From assembly GCA_015956445.1 (NCBI GenBank), contig WIUZ02000029.1, forward strand, positions 79,614-143,613: a DNA stretch of 64,000 bases. The letters run 5' to 3'. Shown one piece after another: positions 57,825 through 64,000 of the stretch; within the stretch, counting starts at the first letter, position 1; each line of letters begins with the position of its first letter. A program made the position numbers and the translations under genes. The DNA comes from Thelephora terrestris. Taxonomy: Eukaryota; Basidiomycota; Agaricomycetes; Thelephorales; Thelephoraceae. The notes beneath the pieces are model-generated. The model was given only the letters and a program-made list of their open reading frames with translations. It was not told where the DNA came from and did not search any database.

Positions 57825-58181
57825 TGTTGAACTGGAGGTCTATGCCCGGCAACGGGTCAACCGGCTCCACCGCTTCAAGCGAGAGCCGATGCCGGAGAGC
57901 GCTGATCAAAGCGACCCGAAGGGACGGTATCACATCAGTGATCCGATCGATCGGTATGACGCACGCGTGCCTTAAGCCGCCGCACGGACCCTGCATCAGT
58001 CACACTGTATAGATGTGACAACAATAGAGTAGATAGATATATATACCCCTCATGTGTAGATAGATGAATCAATCGCTTCTCTCTCTCTCTCTCCCCCACT
58101 AGCAACTATAAGCCTCTCCCCTTCAGGTAAGGATTAGAGTATCCATGTAGTAGTATAGTATTGTACTCTACCTGCTCAACA
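57825..58181 (+). repeat. 3' LTR of the Copia element
   Basis: 357 bp. It differs from the 5' LTR by single bases (for example CCCGGCAACG against CCCTGCAACG), one extra A, and the TC-repeat length. Confidence 0.9.
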
Positions 58182-59488
58182 GAATTAATCTTCTTTCTTG
58201 TCTATTGCGCATGATGTCATTAAGCATAATGGTTTTCGTAAGTCCAATCCAAGGGTCAGATTAATAAGCCGGTTGACTTCTGCGAGAGGTCAACGCGCGA
58301 CACTTATTAATACATCCCTTGTTGTCAGTAGCCTGAATATCTACTAGTCGTCCAGGGGCAACGGAGGGCCAGGTAGGGGGAATCTTTGTATGAAGGTTCG
58401 CCGGTACATGTTCACGTATTATACCTCGGGTCTTCTGGGGTATCTTGACTAGTAGCACGTTCCACGTATTGGACTTTGAATCGTTAGGCATAGGGCATAT
58501 GGCATAATAAACAGTTTACCGCCGTGTTTAGGGCAGGGCACCTACTGACTTAGTGGTGATGAGGCGTTAAATAAAGGGAATAAAGGGGGTAAACGGCGAA
58601 ATCATCACACAACCCTGATTATCAGAAGAAACAGTTCAAGGTCTCCTATCCCCCGCACCAAAACCTCCATTATGACTCGGTCAGCGTGCCTACGCCGAAA
58701 CCGATTTATCAACTCGTCCATCTGTGCGACTTCATTATTGGACGGGTCCCATGTGGCTCATTTCCGAGGGAACCACCGCTTTCGTCCGCCACCTGTTGTC
58801 CATCAGAGGTATCTTTGCGAACGCTGTGATACGTCTCAACGAACGGCCGTCCGTTCCACGACGATGGGAACCTGATGGTTGTCGCTTCGGTCACCAACAA
58901 CAACTATCCTGGGATCTCCTGATCAGGGGGATGGTGCCGCCTCTCCAGAATTACAGATCCCTCAGTGCAATGTAAATAAGACAGCGGAGTTGTAGATACA
59001 TTGGGAGAACTATGTACTCAAAAATAAACACAAGGTCATCGCGAAGTTTTCGGATGTGGCCTCGACTTGTCCGTTCGAAGCTTAGAACTCGGGCGCTCCC
59101 TGTGAGCGAGTAGCGGAGCTTGGACTCGAACCGCGCAGAGCCTAAGATCGTATTACACAGGGCTGGCGTCCGCTTGTATTCGTAGATAATGCAGATGTTC
59201 TGTGTATCCTAGTTACCATTGCCATCTAGGGTAATGTGAGGCATTGTACGGCATATTGTCATTGTCCTGTATGTGTGATACGAGATGCTATACTGAATTA
59301 TAAGACCTGGACGGAGGCATTACAGGAATACAATTGCCACCTAGCAAGCTTGTGACGCGTTATAATTTGTTACAACGCCTCCAGAGGAAACAACGACGGG
59401 TTACAATGCACCATGACCCCTTATCCAGGGAGCGCCTCTCTCACCAGCGCCACAAGGCTAACAGGGTTTCCATGGTTTGCTGATGACG
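58182..59488. other. TE remnants and unassigned sequence
   Basis: Contains a 76-codon minus-strand frame (58261-58491) with the coherent stretch WPSVAPGRLVDIQATDNKGC that may be the tail of the split element. Beyond 58615 no gene is recognised. Confidence 0.4.
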
Positions 59489-59811
59489 TTAAAACCGGCG
59501 CCCGTGCTCCATCGCCTCCTTGAGAAGTCTGTCCACATCAGCTAACCTTTTGGCCAGTTCCATCCTTTCATCTATCAATGTTCTGATGCGCTCTAACACA
59601 TTCTCCCACTCGGTGAGTGGAGGGGGCTCACGGGCTGCCTTGCCATCTTCTCTTTGCAGATCCTCTATCTTGGGTTCTACTTCAGAGAGGAGTTCCGGTG
59701 CCTCATCTTTAGCCTTTGATCAAGCTCCTGATGAGTGGCTTCTCCGGTAGTGGCAATCACCGTGAGGTCGTTGTAACCCTTCACCTTCTTTGGTTTGGGC
59801 CCTGTAGCCAT
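59489..59811 (-). CDS. Small coiled-coil protein, unknown
   Basis: Starts MATGPKPKKVKGYNDLTVIA, continues TTGEATHQELDQ, and after a one-base slip in the AAA/TTT run at 59713-59718 reads AKDEAPELLSEVEPKIEDLQ, REDGKAAREPPPLTEWENVL, ERIRTLIDERMELAKRLADV and DRLLKEAMEHGRRF. The basic start, acidic middle and long C-terminal helix are typical of small gag-like or scaffold proteins. About 105 residues; no family is recognised. Confidence 0.45.
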
Positions 59812-59951
59812 TGTTTTCGGTGTTTTTCGATGGCCGGGGGGTCCCAGCCGGCACTTCTTACACTCAGACCGATATCAAGCCTCCTTCAATTGGTACGTGG
59901 TTCGTCTTGGGAGAACCTCCTTGATAGCCAGTTGACTCTTCGCTAGATGGA

Positions 59952-60152
59952 GTGCTATGCTCACCGTTTTCTTTCCGGCTGGCTGATGGATCCCTCCGAA
60001 GTCCACAAACGCGGTCGACACAACTTACGCCGTGTGTGGCTAGCGCTCCCGCATACCAATCCATCAGAAGATACCTTTTCGTCCTGTTACTGGCTATCAT
60101 CGCTGCCATTGTCTCTGGTGTTGTTGTCACCAACGACAACGAGAAGAAGTAA
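59952..60152 (+). CDS. Short ORF with one membrane segment
   Basis: The frame ends RYLFVLLLAIIAAIVSGVVV then TNDNEKK, a clear single hydrophobic helix flanked by charges, typical of a tail-anchored or C-terminal membrane segment. The N-terminal 40 residues look random, so this may be the last exon of a lost gene. Confidence 0.3.
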   Translation: MLCSPFSFRLADGSLRSPQTRSTQLTPCVASAPAYQSIRRYLFVLLLAIIAAIVSGVVVTNDNEKK

Positions 60153-61553
60153 TCGTTGTCGGCTACAGCACAATATGTCTAATCCATAATCTCACACAGT
60201 ACTCCCCATCCAATCCTCCCCGCCAAACGGTCCATAACCAACCAAAAATCCAGCAACCGTCTCCAAGACACCCTCTTCCCACCCCTATCATTTCCCCCGG
60301 CGGCCTCTGGGAAGTTGAACACGGTCTGTCTCGGTCGAAATAGAGGCTGCGTATCCCCGATTGGACATCTGTGAGTCTATCTCTGTAGTGTTTCCCTCCC
60401 ACCTGATAAAAGTGAAGTCTGACTACGATTCTGTTCGGCCGTTCCGTGTTTTGTCTTGTATAGATCCCGCCGTGTACCCGAACTTCGATATATCCCACCA
60501 TAAGAGAAGCCATGGTAAAAACGAAAGTCGCGGGTCAATATTACCGGCCTTCCTTCTCCTGAAGTTGTACGTGCTCATTTTCGGGGGTGACTGCAACGCC
60601 TACAACATGGGTTGTGAGCACTCCCGGCCCTTTGTATCCCGTTATAGAGATTTGACAATCAAATTTTCCTCTAGTCTTCCTGTATTTTGACGCATCTTAC
60701 GACCTCTAGACAAACGACACTATCCGCACTTCAATATCTACCCATTGTGGTTGCGCACGCAGGATCGCCCTCGACGCGAAAGCACACCGGAGTCCGTCAC
60801 GAACTCCCCTGGCTTTCGCGGCAGATAGTCCCACAAAGACCCCTAGCAACGTCCATCCACAACTGTCGGTAATAATCAACCATGGTCCATGGAAGGTCTC
60901 AAGCGAGCCGGGTGCAGGCTTATGCAAGCAGGACGGGGGAAACGAGAATGGGAAGTTGATCACGTAGAAGGGGACATCTCTCGTCTTCTATCTGGCAGCG
61001 TGCGGTCGCAGATGGTGGCAGGTAAAGTCATGTCATTCCCAGGACGTAAGTACCGGGCCTTATCGAGTCGGATTCCAAGCGCCACTGCCAAAAATCTCAT
61101 CTCTCTTCCGCCATGTCAAAGATGTTCAGCAATGGCGCGCTCGGGTTGCCTTTCATGCAAAACGCTCGGCGGGGTAGGAATCCATCCGAAGCAAAGCCTG
61201 AGAAAGGGGGTCCAGCCGATGACGCTGAGTGGCACTTCCCACAGAACGTGAGGGATACATGGAGCTCAGACGGTCCATCTCTGACCAACTCCAACTCGTG
61301 AGGTGCCATCCCTCTATTCCCGACCGTTATATTAAAAAGCAGAGCGCTTGAACCAGGTCTGCGGTTTCCGAGCAATCCTATCTACCATTCCTCTTCTGTG
61401 CTGAGGACAATGCATTGCCCCAATTCAAAGGCAGGCGATCCTTGTTCACGGCAAGGAAGTCATACCGGTCTGTTTCGTCTTTTTACGCTACAGTGCTTTG
61501 CGCGAGCATCGCGACTAATCCCCGCTCTTTTCGTTCGGACGTCTTCGCAGCAA
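60153..61553. other. Decayed sequence, no intact gene
   Basis: Short protein-like scraps in changing frames (for example LLSGSVRSQMVAGKVMSFPG near 60995 on the plus strand) suggest an old gene remnant, but no assignment is possible. Confidence 0.4.
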
Positions 61554-62027
61554 CCTGAACCGGTACAATCCTCTGATTCCCCACAATTACCTGTTGCCAA
61601 GCTCGAGTCGGACTCCGTGTCGGGTGAGGCTGGCGCTGGCCGCAGTTATTGTGACGTTGGTTTGATCAAGCCCAAGAAAGAGAAAAAACTGGTGTCCATC
61701 TCGGGTTTCAAGTCATCAGTCCCGGCGACTTCCTCTTCCAACTCAAGACTTCCGGGTAAGAAACCCATTCTTCCCGCAAGCAGTTGATATACCAGGACGC
61801 GGGTGTCGGTGCTGACTTTGCATCAACGAGAGCCACGGAACGGGTTTCATCAAGCCCGCGGACGCGGACGTAGAGGCGCCTCCCCAACTCTCGCAGCCTC
61901 CGAGTAACCTGTTGTTGACACCATCATCGAGAGCGATGCAGTTGAACAAAAGAAGCGGACAAAGGACACTCCCACCCAAGTCACTGGCGTCCCAGAGCAC
62001 AGTTCACGAAAGAAGAGGAAGAGGTGA
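61554..62027 (+). pseudogene. 3' end of a low-complexity, Lys-rich protein gene
   Basis: Frames read PEPVQSSDSPQLPVAKLESD, then KPKKEKKLVSISGFKSS and, after a frame change near 61780-61900, DTIIESDAVEQKKRTKDTPT, ending EHSSRKKRKR at TGA 62025-62027. Basic C-terminal clusters look like nuclear localisation signals. The upstream part is full of stops, so the gene is truncated or decayed. Confidence 0.35.
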
Positions 62028-62252
62028 ACCACCATCAACTCGTCGCGTTCTGAGAGCATATCCGGTGATATCCCGTTGCCTTCCGGTCTAGTACAATTCC
62101 TAACGTATGAGTAGTACAGGCAGTAATGAAACACGTTGCAGTGATAATGTGTACAAAGTCAGTCCAGGAAGTCAGTAAAACTAAACGAACGTCCGGTCTG
62201 TCCCTCCTCAGTGAATGCCTTGGCGGGGGTGGGGTTGTCCAGCAAGGTCATT

Positions 62253-63960
62253 CTCAACCGTGTTTGACCTTGAACTCGGCAGCGACCCTCTCCCCCAGTG
62301 GAGGGTAGCTGCTGTACGCTTTACTGGTTGCTCGAGATGATCGTTCACCAGAACCGATCGAGGTGATCGTCGGCATGCGATGCACCATCCTTCCGAGCAC
62401 TTGGATTTGATAAGGCTCGACAGAAATCTCGACAAGGCGGCCGTTCGTGTCGTACAGGAGGTTTCCTTCGGTATAGGGGTTGTACTTGTGCTGATCGCCC
62501 AGATACTCCGGCTCTCTTCTGAGCTTTCTGGCGATAGATGACCCAAACCCTCTTCCGTGTCCCTGGAGACTTGATCGACCATACGTCTGAATTGGGTGAC
62601 AAAGGTGTGCAGCTCGGCGTCTTCATAATGGGAAAGTCTGCGCTTGTGACAGGTGGCATCGAACAAGAGGATGACAAAGTCGCAATACCTTCCGGCATCC
62701 CAGTTTCGTCGTGCGGTGACCTCAAGGTCTGGACGGTGTCACAGCTGATACTCGGTTGTGTGTGACCCGCAGGTTCGGGGTGGGTGTGGACGCTGGGTGG
62801 GGGACTGATGGATTCAGCCCGATCGAGGAAGCTTTGAGGCCGGGACGTTCTCGTTCTTCCACTCCCGACAGTCGTAATGGACTTGCGCCTTTCTGCGTAC
62901 ACAGACTTTGGGAAACAAGTATATGGTCCTCTCTGCAGCTCGACAGACCGTGCGATATTTGTGCAGCACCACGAGTTATGTTACCTGGACAGGAGGGAAT
63001 GTCAGCACGGTACACATGACGGGAAGCGGAACAGACTGGGCGGATACAGTCCGACAGACGTACTAGAACCATACTTGTGATGGAGAGACGCGAGACTGCA
63101 CTGCCGACCCAGCTGGCGAAAGAGGGGGAACGGTCGCAAATAAGGCCAACGCCAGACCACACAACATCAATGTCCCAGCGACATCGACCGCGTAGGGTAA
63201 TCTGTGGATCATCAGAAGCCCTCCAAACGATGACGAGGACGAGGTTAGCGATGGCCGGGGCGAGGAGGAGAAACGAAGCCAAATACGGCAAGACAACGCC
63301 TCGTGTGTATTCAAACAGGCTGGAAGGGGTGTCGTGGACGCAAGGGTTCAGGACGGCTAGCAGAAGGAGGAAACGAGAACAGCAACACAGAGAATCATAG
63401 AGGTGTCCAGACAAAGCGAGTTGATTTGCCTCTGCCGAGAGAAAAAGCCAGAGAAAGATAGAAAAGTATCGAATGGTTGTGTGGTCGCCCAGACAACTAT
63501 GGTGATGATCACACGGGAAGTCTCGTGAATGGGCTCCCCGCACCTATGAGGGTGTAAGCGAGAGCATAGAGCACTTGAGACGTCTCAGACGGCGCCAATG
63601 CATCCAACAGCCACCTTCTGTTCGATTGCCTCGTAGAAATCGCGTTCGAGCGGGACCATTCAACCACCCTGGCCCAGGATCTGGGGGGTGGTTTAGGTTC
63701 CTAGCCGAGATGATTGGATATCCAAAACGCGTGGTGGCCTCTTGCGAGCCAGGATCGAGTAGAGGTTCAGAGTGATGGGAACCCTTGAAGAAATCACTGC
63801 CGGATGCGCGGAGGGTCACGGTGGAAACTGACGACGAATTTCGCAAATTCACAGCGGACAGGCCAGGGGAGCTCTGTGTCCGAGGTTGGGTTCCTCTGGG
63901 GAAGTAGGGGGGAAGGCTCGGGTGCAAAAAGAGCGTGATGCAACGGTAGAGTGCAGCCAT
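62253..63960 (-). CDS. Multi-pass membrane protein with long cytosolic tail
   Basis: From MAALYRCITLFLHPSLPPYF the N-terminal region is disordered (Ser/Pro/Arg-rich, FGYPIISARNLN). Several hydrophobic helices follow (QVLYALAYTL, VIITIVVWATTQPFDTF, LPYLASFLLLAPAIANLVLV, SWVGSAVSRLSITSMVLV), with GRCRWDIDVVWSGVG between the last two. The tail is long and Ser/Pro-rich and ends YLGDQHKYNPYTEGNLLYDT, NGRLVEISVEPYQIQVLGRM and RVAAEFKVKHG at TGA 62255-62253. Frame changes near 63560, 63400 and 62560 imply introns or base errors. I know similar basidiomycete proteins only as uncharacterised integral membrane proteins; no transport or enzyme motif is visible. Confidence 0.55.
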
Positions 63961-64000
63961 CGTCGATGTGGACGATAGCAATGGGAGAAAAGAAAGGCAG

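Larger units (their letters stand above)
52123..58181 (+). mobile_element. Copia LTR retrotransposon, 6.06 kb
   Basis: It has near-identical LTRs (52123-52480 and 57825-58181) starting TGTTGAAC and ending GCTCAACA, a primer-binding site, a polypurine tract and a polyprotein in the Copia order gag-protease-integrase-RT-RNase H. The flanking 5-mers (GGATT left, GAATT right) differ at one base, so the target duplication is imperfect. The few LTR differences (about three bases plus a TC-repeat length change) point to a young insertion, yet the coding region is broken in several places. Confidence 0.93.
50136..58609. mobile_element. Possible TG...CA element split by Copia
   Basis: At 50136 the decayed ubiquitin unit stops and TGTCAGGC begins, preceded by CAACC. 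After the Copia insertion the sequence ATCATCACA is followed by CAACC at 58610-58614. The unit would hold the coiled-coil gene at 50829-52088 and a 76-codon minus-strand frame at 58261-58491 (WNVLLVKIPQKTRGIIREHV). The TGTCAGG start matches that of the 35174 element. The right border rests on a 5-bp match only and could be chance. Confidence 0.35.

Noticed and set aside
59090-59170. tRNA gene on the minus strand
   Set aside because: A perfect B-box (GGTTCGAGTCC) is present, but its T-arm stem does not pair, and no A-box, D-arm or acceptor stem can be drawn.
60361-60690. Plus-strand open frame of 109 codons
   Set aside because: Composition is not protein-like, there is no recognisable motif, and it lies in decayed sequence.
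1-64000. CRISPR array, rRNA operon or bacterial genes
   Set aside because: No regular spacer-repeat pattern or rRNA signature was seen. All genes show spliceosomal introns, so the DNA is eukaryotic.

Overview
The window is nuclear DNA of a filamentous basidiomycete, most likely an Agaricomycete. The reasons are dense genes split by short (about 45-75 nt) GT-AG introns with CTAAT-type branch points, basidiomycete-style proteins (TCF25/Rqc1, Epl1-like, PHO80-type cyclin, PDR ABC transporter, DUF6698, OrsD-like) and fungal transposons (Plavaka, Helitron, Copia).

Layout. Bases 1-16130 are mostly ordinary gene space: a partial basic protein, mitochondrial malate dehydrogenase with a 6-nt microexon, TSR2, a WD40 plus inositol-polyphosphate 5-phosphatase protein, TCF25/Rqc1, a decayed Zn2Cys6 factor, a Helitron N-terminal fragment and an SRPK-like kinase. 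Bases 16650-19620 hold a truncated PDR ABC transporter fused downstream of a lone cyclin exon. An unknown gene (21034-22603) and a minisatellite field follow.

Bases 23990-39441 are a nest. An OrsD-like (DUF3505) gene, AT-rich compared with its surroundings, is cut by a 9.27-kb Plavaka element (25460-34725, TA duplication; the reading frame is restored if the element is removed). It is cut again by a 2.275-kb element with TG...CA ends (35174-37448, duplication TGCCC). The Plavaka element carries its transposase and four other genes: two tandem paralogues of a small coiled-coil protein, a DUF6698 protein divergent from the transposase, and a short unknown gene. The 2.275-kb element carries two divergent TATA-driven genes that resemble neither a transposase nor a reverse transcriptase.

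Bases 40339-50135 are a graveyard of decayed gene copies (Epl1-like, KDM5-like C5HC2 finger, C2H2 factor, polyubiquitin). Inside it sits a 4.76-kb near-perfect foldback palindrome (42886-47643) with a 10-bp flanking duplication and internal degenerate telomere-like arrays. A Copia retrotransposon (52123-58181) has split a further TE-like unit. The last 6 kb hold a small coiled-coil ORF, decayed sequence and a multi-pass membrane protein gene.

A recurring oddity is that many otherwise intact genes are broken by one-base length changes in homopolymers. These look more like uncorrected long-read consensus errors than biology, so frameshift-only pseudogene calls here should be treated with care. 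All splice sites and joins were worked out by eye.
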